A stretch of DNA of 64,000 nucleotides from Chaenocephalus aceratus (GCA_023974075.1 CM043785.1:20529169-20593168); one strand, 5' to 3'. Shown: positions 44,593-56,954, numbered from the stretch's first letter. The notes: generated by a model from the sequence alone, not told the origin. Program-made: numbers and translations.

Positions 44593-45330
44593 CAGTGACG
44601 CATCGTAAAACCCGGAGGTGAACTTCTTCCGGTTCCTTCGTGAAAAACCAATGCAAATTCTCCATAGGATTTTGGAAAATAGCTCGAAATAAGGTCTGTG
44701 GTTGACACACATTTAAGAGAGGGATCACGTTTTGTTCAGCCGGATAATCTCCACATGTCTACCCTACTTTTATAATTTTTGAATCATAAATCTAGTCGCC
44801 AAAAGCGAAATGCTAAAGTTATGCTATAAACGAACTACAAGCCAGTACAGCAGCAGGGTCACACGACTTCAACGTCACGCCAACTTAAGATCGTTTCAAC
44901 TGACTTGCACTGAAACTGCACTTTGAACACTTTAATATATTAACATTTTAAACTGTATACCCCGTTTATCTAGGCCCTTTTTGTTTTGTTTTATGTATAC
45001 ATGTCACACTGTGGGAAACGATATTTCGATATTTCTGGATGTATAACACATGTAGAATTGTTTACAATAAAGCTGACTTTGACTTCCGCGTGCTTGCATA
45101 TTTCAACAAAGCTTTTCATTTTAGCCACACTGAATTTAACTAGAAGTCATGGCTGTGTCAATTACCAGTCTGATATCGTTTTACAAAGATGACAAGAAGA
45201 GTGTAGATAGAGGAGAGAACCACTACAAGTCAGGACACGTAAAACAGTGCAGCCTAGATGAAGGTGTGCTTACCGGTGTTGTCAGGGCTAGCATGAGGGA
45301 CAAGGTTTATAGTGTCGGTGAGTAGTGATA
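44593..45330 (+). mobile_element. Left end of a DNA transposon carrying a SWIM-type gene
   Basis: From CAGTGACGCATCGTAAAAC to about 44800 it matches the 48734-48947 MITE (GGAAATAAGGTCTGTGG-like and CAGCCGGATAATCTCCACAT blocks). A putative exon 1 follows at 45149-45317. The right end is not found; the sequence after about 45330 is another repeat. A stretch ending GACAATAAAGCTGAC-like at 45060-45085 resembles a LINE/SINE tail. Confidence 0.6.
45149..45317 (+). CDS. Exon 1 of a transposon-borne SWIM/YqaJ-type protein
   Basis: ATG at 45149 opens 56 codons (MAVSITSLISFYKDDKKSVD, then RGENHYKSGHV and VLTGVVRASMRDKVYSV) to a splice donor CG|GTGAGT at 45317/45318; unspliced reading stops at TAG two codons later. 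The pattern of a short N-terminal helix, an RGE..Y.SGHV segment and RAS.R.K.Y.V resembles the start of SWIM zinc-finger proteins with a YqaJ nuclease domain found in fish transposons. That is recognition by pattern, not a search. The Cys/His SWIM motif itself would be in a later exon, which is absent. Confidence 0.45.
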
Positions 45331-45424
45331 GCAAGAGTACCGTTAACCCATAGTTAATTTATTCACATTAATTCCCATCAACAAATCCATTTTATGTGTC
45401 ACATGAAATCTTTATTAGGCAAGG

Positions 45425-45746
45425 CTAGCCAAGTTTATTTATATAGCACTTTTCAACACAAGGCAATTCAAAGTGCTTTACAAAAAATGAAAGACATTAA
45501 GAAAATGGCATTTAAAAGCAGTCATTAAAAAGAAAAGCTAATAATATAAACATTAAAAGAAAAAATACATGGATAAAAGATACAGTGCAGTCTAAGATAT
45601 GAATAGTTCAATTAAAAGCAGCGACAAAAGAAAAGTCTTCTTGCTGGATTTAAAAGTAGTCAGAGTTGCAGCAGACCTGCAGGTTTCTGGGAGTTTGTTC
45701 CAGATATTTGGAGCATAATAACTGAACGCTGCTTCTCCATGTTTAG
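45425..45746 (-). mobile_element. L2-like LINE 3' end, minus orientation
   Basis: AAGTTTATTTATATAGCACT...CAATTCAAAGTGCTTTACA, and on the minus strand a decayed C-terminus of the type FSYYAPNIWNKLP and FKSSKKTF. Confidence 0.75.
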
Positions 45747-45919
45747 TTCAATCAGGAGAGACATGATGTATGGAATACATGTTTATTATCGGTCACATTA
45801 TATCAATGAAACATAATGATGACAGTTCATCACAAATGAATGAATGTTGTTTTGGCGATTAGGCCCAGGTTTTAGTAGGATATCAATCGGGAAGGGAAGA
45901 ACCGTTTCCGATGAACCCC
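45747..45919. repeat. 173-bp direct repeat, copy 1
   Basis: Identical as read to 46568-46740 (TCAATCAGGAGAGACATGAT ... CCGATGAACCCCC). The offset is 821 bp. Confidence 0.95.
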
Positions 45920-45989
45920 CCCGGGTCTAGACACTGGTGGTGGTGATAAGTGGTTAGGTCCGGTTGGAAGGGAGAAGGTTAAGCTTGGT

Positions 45990-46310
45990 CCTGAGTTCAA
46001 TCAATCAATGTTTAGTCATATAGCCCAATATCACGAATGTTACATTTGTCTCAGTGGTCTTCACAGTTTGTACAGAATATCAGTATGGCAATACGACACC
46101 CTCTGTCCTTAGACCCTCACATCGTATAAGGAAAAACTTCCGAAGAAAACCCAGTTTAAAGGGAAAAAATGGGAGAAACCTCAGGGAGAGCAACAGAGGA
46201 GGGATCCCTCTCCCAGGACGGACAGACGTGCAATAGATGCCGTGTGTAAATTGAAAAGATAATACATTTGCAGCATAGGTAGTCCAATGTTTGGAAATGC
46301 ATGTGTGTGC
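45990..46310 (-). mobile_element. L2-like LINE 3' UTR fragment
   Basis: TCAATCAATCAATGTTTAGT...TATAGCCCAATATCAC and CAGTGGTCTTCACAG match the LINE 3' end at 61781-62090. The (TTGA) tail is on the left, so the orientation is minus. Confidence 0.85.
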
Positions 46311-46567
46311 ATGCATGGAGTTGAAAGCAGGAGGCGAAGGGGTGGAGGAGGGTTGCGCGTTGACACCTGGAAAACAGCTGATAGAACAGGGGAGAGCATA
46401 TATAGAGGGATTAACAGGTGCGATGATTAGGCTTGTAAATCGAGGGGCGTGATAGGTTTAGCTGAGGAGAGGCGCTCCCTGTCATTTAGATGCAGGGAGC
46501 AAGTATTGCCATGACGAGCAATACGGAGTGTTAGGTCTTCCTGTCTGAACTTGCGCTAAGCTTCATT

Positions 46568-46740
46568 TCAATCAGGAGAGACATGATGTATGGAATACAT
46601 GTTTATTATCGGTCACATTATATCAATGAAACATAATGATGACAGTTCATCACAAATGAATGAATGTTGTTTTGGCGATTAGGCCCAGGTTTTAGTAGGA
46701 TATCAATCGGGAAGGGAAGAACCGTTTCCGATGAACCCCC
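46568..46740. repeat. 173-bp direct repeat, copy 2
   Basis: Second copy of 45747-45919; the flanks diverge immediately on the right. Confidence 0.95.
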
Positions 46741-46854
46741 AAAAGAATGAAGTATGAAGTACTGAATGTGAATAATCTTACCTTGTGGGATGCAGCGGAA
46801 ATCTATGGATGGAAAGGAGAGGTTAATACATGTGAGGATTTAAGCGACTGATGC

Positions 46855-47540
46855 CTCCCGGGCATCCTTCCTGGACGTACAGGGCTTCCCGGCCGTACGG
46901 GGCATCCCGGACAGACGGGGCATCCCGGACAGACGGGGCATCCCGGATGGGGCTTCCTGGACATACAGGGCGTCCCGGACGTACGGGGCATCCCGGAGGG
47001 GGCATCCTGGCCGTACAGGGCGTCCCGGACGTACGGGGCATCCCGGGTGAGCGGGGACTACCCGGACGCACCGAGCGACCCGACCAGTGCCCCGGGTGCC
47101 CGGAACGTGCGAGGCTTCCCGAATGTGCGGGGTAACCTGACTTTAGCAGGGAAACATTATACGGACCGGAGGTTTCACGACCCGGACATACGGGGCTTCC
47201 CGGACGTACGGGGCATCCTGGACGTACAGGGCAACCCGGACATACGGGGCATCCTGGCCGTACAGGGCATCCTGGACGTACAGGGCATCCTGGACGTACA
47301 GGGCAACCCGGACATACGGGGCATCCTGGCCGTACAGGGCATCCTGGATCGTACAGGGCATCCACACAGGGCTTCCCGGACGTACGGGGCATCCCGGAGG
47401 GGGCATCCTGGCCGTACAGGGCGTCCCGGACGTACGGGGCATCCCGGGTGAGCGGGGACTACCCGGACGCACCGAGCGACCCGACCAGTGCCCCGGGTGC
47501 CCGGAACGTGCGAGGCTTCCCGAACCTTTTCTCTTGCGGG
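46855..47540. repeat. 18-bp GC-rich minisatellite
   Basis: Units like GGCATCCTGGACGTACAG, many with CCCGG and CGTAC cores, are in tandem. A longer block (GGTGAGCGGGGACTACCCGG onwards, about 90 bp) occurs at 47044 and 47449. Collagen-like translations on both strands come from the unit. Confidence 0.92.
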
Positions 47541-48107
47541 GCAACCTGCTTTAGCAGGGACACGTTATACATAGGAAGGATCACTTCTTCTTCAGGGCAG
47601 GGAAGGCTACGCAGTACGCAGGCTAATGTCCCGCAGCGGCTGCCTCTCTGGTGGACTCCGGTACTGCACATTACTCCCGAGACATTTTCAAAAAAAATAA
47701 ATTTAAATTATTTTTTTTTTAAGTGAAACATCCGGGGCTTTTCAGAAAACATACGGGGCTTGAGCCCAAGTAGCCACCCCCTAGCGCCGCCTCTGCTCCA
47801 CTGCACAGCAGCCCGGCGTTGCAGCGCTCCTTTCCCACCCTGATGTCTCCAAGGTGGATAAACTCCTCCGCACAGCAGCTCAGCGTGGCGGCTCTCCGGT
47901 CTCTCCGCGATGTCTTCGGGGTAAAACCTCCTGAGCACAGAAACACTGGAAAGGCGAAAGCAGGCCCCGGCCCGAGCGTTGAGGCGCTGCGGTCTCTCCG
48001 CGAATATCTCCGTGGTAAATGATCAACAGCACAGCACAGCAGCACACGAGTAGTGTGTACAAAAACAGAAGACTAAAGAAAGTGTCCCTTTCCTTCCAAA
48101 AGGTTTA
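47541..48107. other. No gene recognised; two related GC-rich blocks
   Basis: CGGTCTCTCCGCGATGTCTTCGGGG (47897 region) and CGGTCTCTCCGCGAATATCT (47990 region) are related. Otherwise nothing is identified. Confidence 0.5.
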
Positions 48108-48115
48108 CCACAGAG

Positions 48116-49502
48116 CAGGGGCGGACTGGGACTACAAATCAGCCCGGGACTCTCGACCGGCCCACTTCGGTACCGCCGGCCCACGCGGTGCCGCAAGTAA
48201 ATACCGCTAGTAAATTGTCGACGGGGGGTGTGTGCTAGTGACTTACCGCATTAAGGGTAAAATTGACTTGTATTATCACTGGCCCCACCATTGTAACCAC
48301 TGGCCCGGAGCATTCGTCCAAAAACAAATCGACTAATAATGAAGAAAATTAACACATTTGTTGCAATAGTAATTTATGCACTAACTACATTACTACTTGT
48401 ACTACAACATTTGAATCATCAGTTCTTCCTCATTTTCCTCAATTGTTCATATTTGGTTTATTAAAATAATGATATTGTGGTCATTTTTAAAAAATGTCTG
48501 CAATTATTATTATGTGTATAATGCACTTTCTGCCTTCCTGTCATCAGGAGTTAGACATTTAATGGCTATGTAATTTATTTGATTAGAACCTTCATTATCC
48601 TAAACTGCTGGGACATTTCGCCAATACCTTTTATATTGTCTACTCTTCACTTACTTGTCAGCATAGGTCGGCATTGATGTACAGAGCCGACAGAAGACCT
48701 TGTTTATATTGGCATCATATTGAGAGGTGCAGCCAGTGACGCGTCCTAAAACCAGGAAGTAAGGTGCTGGTTCCCTCGACAAGGGTTTTGGAAAATAGCT
48801 GGAAATAAGGTCTGTGGAAAACAAACCTTTTTGATAAATGCACGTTTTGTTCAGCCGGATAATCTCCACATGTCTACCCTACTTTTATAATTTTCGAATC
48901 ATAAATCTAATCGATAGATTATAAAAGAGTTTTAGGACGCGGCACTGCACCACTAGAAGCCAACTCCATCGATCAAGCTGAAACTTTCTCTCCCTCTTCT
49001 TCTCATGATCCCTGTCACTCTCCTTTAACTCCCCCGGTGACTTTCTTTTATTTGAAGATTGTTTTTTGCCCGGCGCTTGGCCGGTTACCGGTGGTATTAA
49101 AAACATTTTGGAGAAATAGTGAAGGAGCGCGCTGCCGCTCACGGGAGCCTGCTCGCGCTGCACTCCGCAGCAAACAGCTGTTTGCTTTTCACCCAACAAC
49201 GACAACCGACTCACGGAACGCTATGTTGTAGCGTTGATAAACGAAACAATTTAACTAAATTGCTAGTCAAAATACCAATACCACAGGACAATATTTTTAA
49301 AGCAATATTTTTAGTGGCCCGAGCGGGCAAGTGGAAAGTACGTTATGCTGGCCCGGGGTGTCTAAATAGTGCTTCCGGGCCAGCGGGCCATTTAATATCG
49401 AGCCCTGCCGGTTACCGGGCGGCCCACATCGTCCGACCGGCCCACTTCAGCACCGGCCCATCGGGATTCGTCCCGAACGTCCCGATGGCCAGTCCGCCCC
49501 TG
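48116..49502. mobile_element. hAT-type element with duplication CCACAGAG
   Basis: The inverted ends CAGGGGCGGACTGG / CCAGTCCGCCCCTG are flanked by CCACAGAG at 48108-48115 and 49503-49510. Subterminal GACCGGCCCAC blocks occur near both ends. It carries the 48734-48947 MITE. No transposase is present. Confidence 0.93.
48734..48947. mobile_element. 214-bp MITE with CAGTGACGCG ends
   Basis: The ends CAGTGACGCGTCCTAAAAC / GTTTTAGGACGCGGCACTG are inverted with one mismatch. Its left 170 bp matches 44593-44800, so it is a deletion derivative of that transposon. No clean target duplication is seen. Confidence 0.85.
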
Positions 49503-50149
49503 CCACAGAGCCATCAACAAGAATCAACAGTAGGGAGAAATCCCTTGCTGGTACGGCACGCTCACGGCACGCTCACAACGTGTGTTTGTCAGTCAGACTT
49601 CAGACAGGCCGCTCTCCATGATGAGACAGGCCGCTCTCCATGATGATACGTACAGGTGCATGTTATAGGGAGGATGTAGGAGCTTCATTGCCTTCTAGGG
49701 TTATATCTGCATGTGTGTTGGTTTGATATACATTTACCACACACCCACACACATCAGGCACACAGAATACAATCAAATATGGCAAGAGGAATATTTCCAG
49801 TGACATTCCTGCAAAGCCACTGTTTTACATATCAATCTAGGACAAATACATACATGATGTACAATCACTCTCGTTCGGCCAACACCCCACTGGGAGCCTC
49901 GCCACAAAGTCACAGCTAAATGTGGAAGTCTCCCTCCTCTTTTAGTCTCAGCATCCCAAAACACGTCATCCTGGAACATCAGCCACTCACCACTGACGTG
50001 ATGTCTCTAAAGGCTGTTTCTGTGTGTATGGTGTGTGTTTTTTTCCTTTATTGTACTCATAACTTCAACTGTCTGATACTCATCTGATAGTGGTACAAGT
50101 GTTTGTCAACAGCTTTAAAATCAAAACTGCTCCACTTGTTAAAGATCTG

Positions 50150-50565
50150 CTCAAAGATTATTTATTGGTCAACCCTGTCAGAGACTCTATGACTCAGCCT
50201 ATCATAATAACCTGGTGAGGCTGTCCAACAACATCATCTCTGATCCAAACCATGTTCTGAACAGTGAATATGATCTGCTACCATCTAATCGGAGATACAG
50301 GGACCCACGATTCAATAAGGTCAGACTGAAGCACTCCTTTGTGCATCAGTCCATCCTCACAGTAAATACAGAGCTAAATCCCAGATCGAATGTACGCTAA
50401 AGGGTCATGAACATTTTGTGATATTTTGTTAAATGTTCGTTGTTTGTTTCATGTCTTGTTTCTGGATATGTGTCTATGTTGGTGTTGGACATGGAGCTGC
50501 TGTGATGCAAGTCAAATTTCGGACTTGATCTGACTAATAAAGTATTATCGTATCGTATCGTAGTT
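50150..50565 (+). mobile_element. 5'-truncated LINE with ATCGT tail
   Basis: A decayed ORF2 C-terminus (50215-50400), a 3' UTR and the tail AATAAAGTATTATCGTATCG at about 50536-50563. Confidence 0.75.
50215..50400 (+). pseudogene. LINE ORF2 C-terminal remnant
   Basis: Reads RLSNNIISDPNHVLNSEYDL, then LLPSNRRYRDPRFNKVRLKH and SFVHQSI, ending at TAA. This is the conserved end of several vertebrate LINE polymerases (pattern LLPSGRRYR.P). Only the end is present. Confidence 0.7.
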
Positions 50566-52160
50566 TCCAAAGCCTGACTCATGGAGGTCATTGAATTACT
50601 GTTCCAAGTTTTAGGGGTCTCAAGGGCAAATTTGTATTAAATAAATTGTAAAAACCACATCATTTAATATTAACCGTCATCCTTTAAGTCAATCTCGATT
50701 TTCTGACTAACGCAATTGACATTGATAGCATAGTGAGTGTGCAGTAAATTGAAATCCATACTTCATACATGTTTATGTTATGACTAACTATGCATGCATT
50801 TTTGTTACGTAAAATGTTTCTTTATGCCAATAATTGGGAATATCCAAAGCTTTAAATTTGACCTAACATGAACTGGTCCATTATACAAATCCATTAGTTT
50901 TTAATATTAAAAAAGGTTTGCTTTGCTTTGAGCTATTTCTCAACCAGATTCACATTTGTTAAACATTTAAACAGGCCTGTGTGTGCACTTTAGTGTGTTT
51001 TTTTTGTGTGTGTACGGTATATTGAATTCTATGTATCTCTAAATGATATGACCGAGGGTGGTGTGGGTGTGTGTGGTGTGACCCACAATGTACCCAGACC
51101 TAGTTAAACAGAAATGGCTACAAGAGCAATAACATCCCCAGCTAAGCGGCAGGGGATTTAATTCCCGAGTCATTTTACAAAAGCGTGGTGTGATTGAGTC
51201 GGTCTGCCCATTGAATTCAGTATTTAATTTCCTAAAGGTCCCAGGAGCCATGTCTCTGTTTCCAATTTCTCCTCCTCATGAGATCAGAGTGAGGGACTAA
51301 ATGAAGGCCATTGTCGTTTTTTCTTTCCTTTTTTGGTCCGTCGTTTTCCTTCAGTGTGAAATGCAAAGGATAGGGTTGGGTAGGAAGGGACAAGTTAATG
51401 AATGTTCTTGTTGTAGCAACGTTTTACCATTATCGTCATTTCTCTCCCACCTTTTGCTTCTGTTACAGCCTTTATCAGCTAAATCCTTCCTTTTTCTCCT
51501 GCCATCTGTCACCTAATACTGCTGCTCCATCACATGTCCAACAAATCTTGATTTCATTTTTGTTATTACTATGCTTTGTATTGCATGCACAGATGAGTTG
51601 CAACAATGTTTTCTTTAGAGGGGCTGTGGAAAAAGGCGAGATCATTGACATATAATCACCTTTCAAGTTGACATGGCAAACAGTTGTTTTTTTACACAGT
51701 CAATAGTCTGTCCACCTGACCAACAGTCATTTTCTTAGCTCTGTTTTTGGTCACAACCAATTCCTGAGGGAAATATCCTGCAGCAGCAAGACGGCAAAAA
51801 AAAGATTGTGGGCCAGACAGCAACAACAATGACCTGGAGCTATATAAAGCTCTTGACATGATAATGAAACAATCTAAGCAGTGGAGTGTAATTCAGCACA
51901 CAAATAAAAGACAAAAAAGCCTTAACATGAGCGTTTCAAAGCACTATTTGCTCTACCATGAGTTTCTTTGTTTGATAAAGAAGCTTTTTGAGATCTCAGC
52001 AGCCAACTCAATGGTTTGGAGAGAGAGTAGTGTTTTAAAACCAGAATAAGCCACATTCACCATCTACATAATTACTAAAACAGAACATTACTTCTCATAA
52101 AATTACTCATGCACGTCAACATGCATAGAAAGCATGGTACATTTAAACCAAGTGTATTGC
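50566..52160. other. No feature recognised
   Basis: AT-rich; the short frames show no domain. Confidence 0.5.
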
Positions 52161-52168
52161 AGGGAACT

Positions 52169-55041
52169 CAACCCGGTCTCACAAAAAAATGTGTAATAAC
52201 TACGTTGGTCCACAACTTGGGACGTAGTACAGTATTTCTACAAAAACGCCTCTGAAATTGTAAGATCCCTACATTTTTTTCACCATTCATTCCAATGGCT
52301 GGCGTCTATGTCACGTGATCTTCAAATTCCTCCCTACAGAAAAAAAAAACATGGCCGACCTTCGTTTTATTCTTGATGGAAAATGCCTATTTTAAGGTTA
52401 GTTTGGCCATTAAAATGCGTTTTGATGTCATTTGATGCGAGAAATATGAGTTGTTATTTCAGATTATGTGTGCAGTGGATGATGATCTTTAGTTTGCTAG
52501 TTATTACAAAGATTACTTCAGGAAATTGTGTCCATACAACGTTTTCATTGTTACCAAGGTGGTTGCTAGGGACGCTGCTATCGATATTATTTCTGTTATG
52601 TTGTGTAACTGTGTAACTGTGTTATCTTTATTGCTACCCCCCTTCCACGTCAATGTATAGTGTTGTTCCACAGCGCAAACTTATTAGTTTAACAAAATCT
52701 GCATCTAAAATTGTGGCATAGATACATTATTTTCCCCTGTGCAATTCTCCATTTACTCAACAATAACACATAATTATCCTTGTGTTTATTTATTTGTTTG
52801 ATTAATAAACACAAGTTGGAGTCCGTCAGGACTGAGGGTCGGAGCAGCTCATTTGCTTTAGAGAATATTACACTGGGAAGTAAGTATTCTCTCCGCTTCA
52901 CTTGACAAACCCCGTGATAGTCCTCAAGCTCTGTGATTGGATGTTTGAGTGTGCACCGAGGGTTACGCCGATCGTCAAACAGCACTTGAAATGGGATGGA
53001 ACCACGGCAGACTGTCCAAAACTGGATTTGAACGGGTCCACCCCGTCCCCAGAACGGCACGTCTCTACTGGGAATTGTAGTTTTAAAAGACGTTTTCGTA
53101 TTTCCCATAATAAGAAGTTGCCAGTATTAAACTGTGTACATCCCTGGAGGTTTAGGGGATAGGAAACACTCAAATGTAAAACATATAATTAATAAATGGG
53201 TGAAAATTGCTTGTGCCCATAATGGGCAGCATTAATATATATACCCACATGACAGCTAAGGTCAGAAGAGCTTTATTTAACAGCTGGTCTTATGTCTGTG
53301 ACCCCTCCTGTTGTTCATTGATAAGCCGGAAACATGCACTTGTCAAGGTTCAGAGGCACATTTTGCAAATATGGCAGTAGCCATCGATCATCTTAAGATA
53401 AGATAAGATATACTTTATTGATCCCAAGTTGGAAACATTTGCATAACATCAGCATGTGTAACAGTTGTAAATATGCAGTGGTGTTTATTTGTAAATCATT
53501 TAGTATAATCACACAAATTCTCTGTTTTATATTGAATAATTCTGTGTTCTTTATTTATTGATTGTTCAATAACTGACAAGGCCGGAGACGAAAAACTTGG
53601 GTCACAGGTTCCTCAACAGTGCATTACAAGACATCTATCAATATGTGTGTACCTCCACCATTAAACTGTCATATTCTGCACATTTCTTATCTACATACAT
53701 CTTATAAGAGTATAATACATATGTATAATATCAGTTAAAATAAGTGCTTCAACATAGTTAACATTGCTGGAGGTATACACAAATATTGATAGATGTCTTG
53801 TAATGCACTGTTGAGGAACCTGTGACCCAAGTTTTTCATTCAATGCATAACTACACCGTAGTTGTCTATATGATATGTCACCTTTGAAAATCTTGAAATC
53901 TTGAAAGGGATGTGCAAAATAGTCATTATACAGTCTTTAATTAAGTATTAGTAGAGAATAAGGAGTAATGAATATACTTTATAGGGATCCTATTAATATC
54001 TAATAATAAAAATAATGAAATTCAATAACATGCATTAACCACTAAGTGTCCCTTTATATCAGCTGTGCACCTTTATGGTGTAAATACAGCCTATCTACCA
54101 ATTGGATCAAATATAAAAGTCAGCCAAATTAGTGTTGATACTGCAAGGAGATGTATTGTGTGAAAAGAAATGTAAGATGTTGTTTAATTGCTTATATATT
54201 TATGATCCACGTCACATCTTCAGTTTTGGCGGCAGTTCTCCTGTTTGTCTAGAAGTCTTCTCATCAGGGCTCTATAAATAGAGAACTACGGCAGATATGT
54301 AATATTTAATGCAGCCGAACCGTGTTTTACAATGCCGGTATGTGATGACTTTCAAAGAGAAAAGCAAGCACACTCGGAATAAAGTATTATTTTATTTTTA
54401 AAAAATATTGTCGGTCTGTTTCCGGTATTTGTTTATGACGATGTGATGTGAGATGTGAGACTGGGTTGGAGAATTGCACAGGGGAAAATAACGTATCTAT
54501 GCCACAATTTCAGATGCGGATTTTGTTAAACTAATAAGTTTGCGCTGTGGACCAACACTATACATTGACGCGGAAGGGGGTAGCAATAAAGATAACACCA
54601 TTAAACAGTTACACAACATAAGTGAAATAATATCGATAGCAGCGTCCCTAGCAACCACCTTGGTAACAATGAAAACGTTGTATAGACACAATTTCCTTAA
54701 GTAATCTTCATAATAACTAGCAAACTAAAGATCATGTACATCCACTGCACACATAATCTGAAATAACAACTCATATTTCTCGCATCAAATGACATCAAAA
54801 CGCATTTTAATGGCCAAACTAACCTTAAAATGTTTCCACCGAGAATGAAACGAAGTTCGGCCATGTTTTTTTTTCTGCAGGGAGAAATTTGAAGATCACG
54901 TGACATAGACGCCAGCCATTGGAAATGAATGGTAAAAAATAATGTAGGGATCTTCCAATTTCAGAGGCGTTTTTGTAGAAATACTACGTCCCAAGTTGTG
55001 GACCAACGTAGTTATTACACGTTTTTTGTGAGACTGGGTTG
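52169..55041. mobile_element. Fold-back DNA element B
   Basis: Ends CAACCCGGTCTCACA / TGTGAGACTGGGTTG are flanked by GGGAACT (52162-52168 and 55042-55048). Arms about 52169-52747 and 54470-55041 are inverted and highly similar. The interior shares segments with element A (TGACAAACC..GTGAT and GTTCCTCAACAGTGCATTAC). At 53590-53990 that segment is itself present in both orientations. No transposase is seen. Confidence 0.88.
53396..53440 (-). repeat. LINE-type 3' tail inside element B
   Basis: TAAGATAAGATATACTTTATTGATCCC is the reverse of a common fish LINE/SINE tail. Confidence 0.6.
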
Positions 55042-55048
55042 GGGAACT

Positions 55049-56561
55049 TGTAACTACGTAATTATTTGGTAGTGTGTTTGTGTTTTCTTGTTCAGGAGTG
55101 TTGACAATATATTTTGTAGGATGTTCTCTCCTTTATTGTTTCAAGGTTGCAATGTCCAGCTGAAACAAATCATATCTCTGGTGGATACAGTGGTCATGCA
55201 TGTAAATCAAAAGACAGCATTTAAAGCATGGTTTACAGGATAATTAATGTACATAAACAAAGGCAAACATTTCTGTCTTTATTGCAGAGGATGTTCTCTG
55301 TGTGGCTTTGGTCGATAGTATTGACCGAAAGCAAGATGACTGTTAATGAACCTAAGATGAAAACACAAATAGCTATTAAATCATTGGAGGATATCCCTGA
55401 AATGCATCACAAACCCTGTTACATAGCCAGTAAAAATTGATTAAAACTCCACAAGATATACCTTAAAGTCATTACCCTGGCATACACATGCACATACAAT
55501 TGGTATTCAATTGCAAGAGGTACGTAATTGAGTTACTAGTGCCACAGAGCACATGATAACTGTATTAAAACATGTGATCAGAGGCAAAAACAAACCCCAT
55601 GGATGGTAAGTGATTGAGTAAGAAGAAACCGTTTTAATATCACCTTTATTTTTTTGCTGCTTTGATACTTTAGAGTTTAGACAAAGGGACTAAACCCCCA
55701 CATAACGCAGGCCCCATGAGGGCTGCTTGCTATTCTGTCTTTATATGACGTCCTGGAGAGAGAAATGATAAAAGGAGGATATGTGAAGGTTGGTATCACA
55801 ATTTACCTTGCCACCCCTGGGGTGAGTCATGAGGCAATGCCAGCACCAAGTCTTTACATTTTTTTAAATGAAAACGGTAATTCAGCGGTGGGATGGACAG
55901 GTAATTGAGTTTGATGGTTTACATTTGCTAAATTAGACTAATACAAGCAAAAGAAAGCAACACATGGAGTGCATCCATAAGGAATATTATTTAAAATGTA
56001 TTTGCTTTTCAACCAACTGGTAAACATATAGCATGAAGTCATGTTAATTTTTGAAAGAAATGTTGTGTGTAGGACACTGGTATTGGTCATTTGTAAAATA
56101 CATGCAAAAGGGAAAATATTTTCAGCACATGCCATTATTGCCATATACTCACATCAAAGGTATTTTTTTAACATAAATTGCATGGACAACAACTACGATT
56201 ATTAAGTGGAAGTATCAAACAATGTTTTCAGGACCCACATACAATATTTGATCTTTACATAATTTACAAACAACACATTTGTAAGCATACTTATTAATTA
56301 ATGATAAGGTATTTGTCAGGGTAAGAGAACTTGAGTTGCTTCAGAACTTTACATAAATAAGTCAGTGTAATCCATAGAAATGAACACCATACTGAAGATC
56401 TTTAAACATTATAATAATATGTGATAATGTAACCAATACTACACATGGATGTTTCATGACTCAAAAGTACTACAGTACACACAGACAAAAACTAATGTTT
56501 TTTTTTTTAAGTTAGAAAAGTACATCACACAAATATTGATTTATGAATTCCGATTCCAAAA
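55049..56561. other. No feature recognised
   Basis: AT-rich, single-copy looking; no domain or repeat structure. Confidence 0.5.
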
Positions 56562-56569
56562 CTCTAAGG

Positions 56570-56946
56570 CAGGGGTGTCAAACTCAAGGCCCGGAGGCCA
56601 AATCCGGCCCGCCACTTCATTGTATGTGGCCCACAAGAGTTTGCAAAGAATATAATACGTTTATTATGAGGTTACGTGCCGCTTTTGTGAGATGCACTGA
56701 AGAGACTTACAATTACTTGCAATTATTGGCCCTAGACTTCTGCTTGTATACGTAGTTAATTATGAAGTTATTACCCTATCTGATAATAATCCAATGCAGA
56801 GGTAATATTGTAAAATAATACATTATTTGATATATATTATATATATTTATCTATGTATATTTATCTTGTCTTAAAGTTACCACCGGCCCTTTGAGTGCAA
56901 GCATAATTCTAATGTGGCCCGCAATGACATTGAGTTTGACACCCTG
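56570..56946. mobile_element. 377-bp hAT MITE with duplication CTCTAAGG
   Basis: The ends CAGGGGTGTCAAACTCAAGG / GAGTTTGACACCCTG are flanked by CTCTAAGG at 56562-56569 and 56947-56954. It has GGCCCGCCAC-type subterminal sequence and no coding region. Confidence 0.95.
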
Positions 56947-56954
56947 CTCTAAGG

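Noticed and set aside
46851..47451. Collagen-like frames on both strands
   Set aside because: They are translations of an 18-bp minisatellite; no helix-length Gly-X-Y pattern, signal peptide or exon signals.
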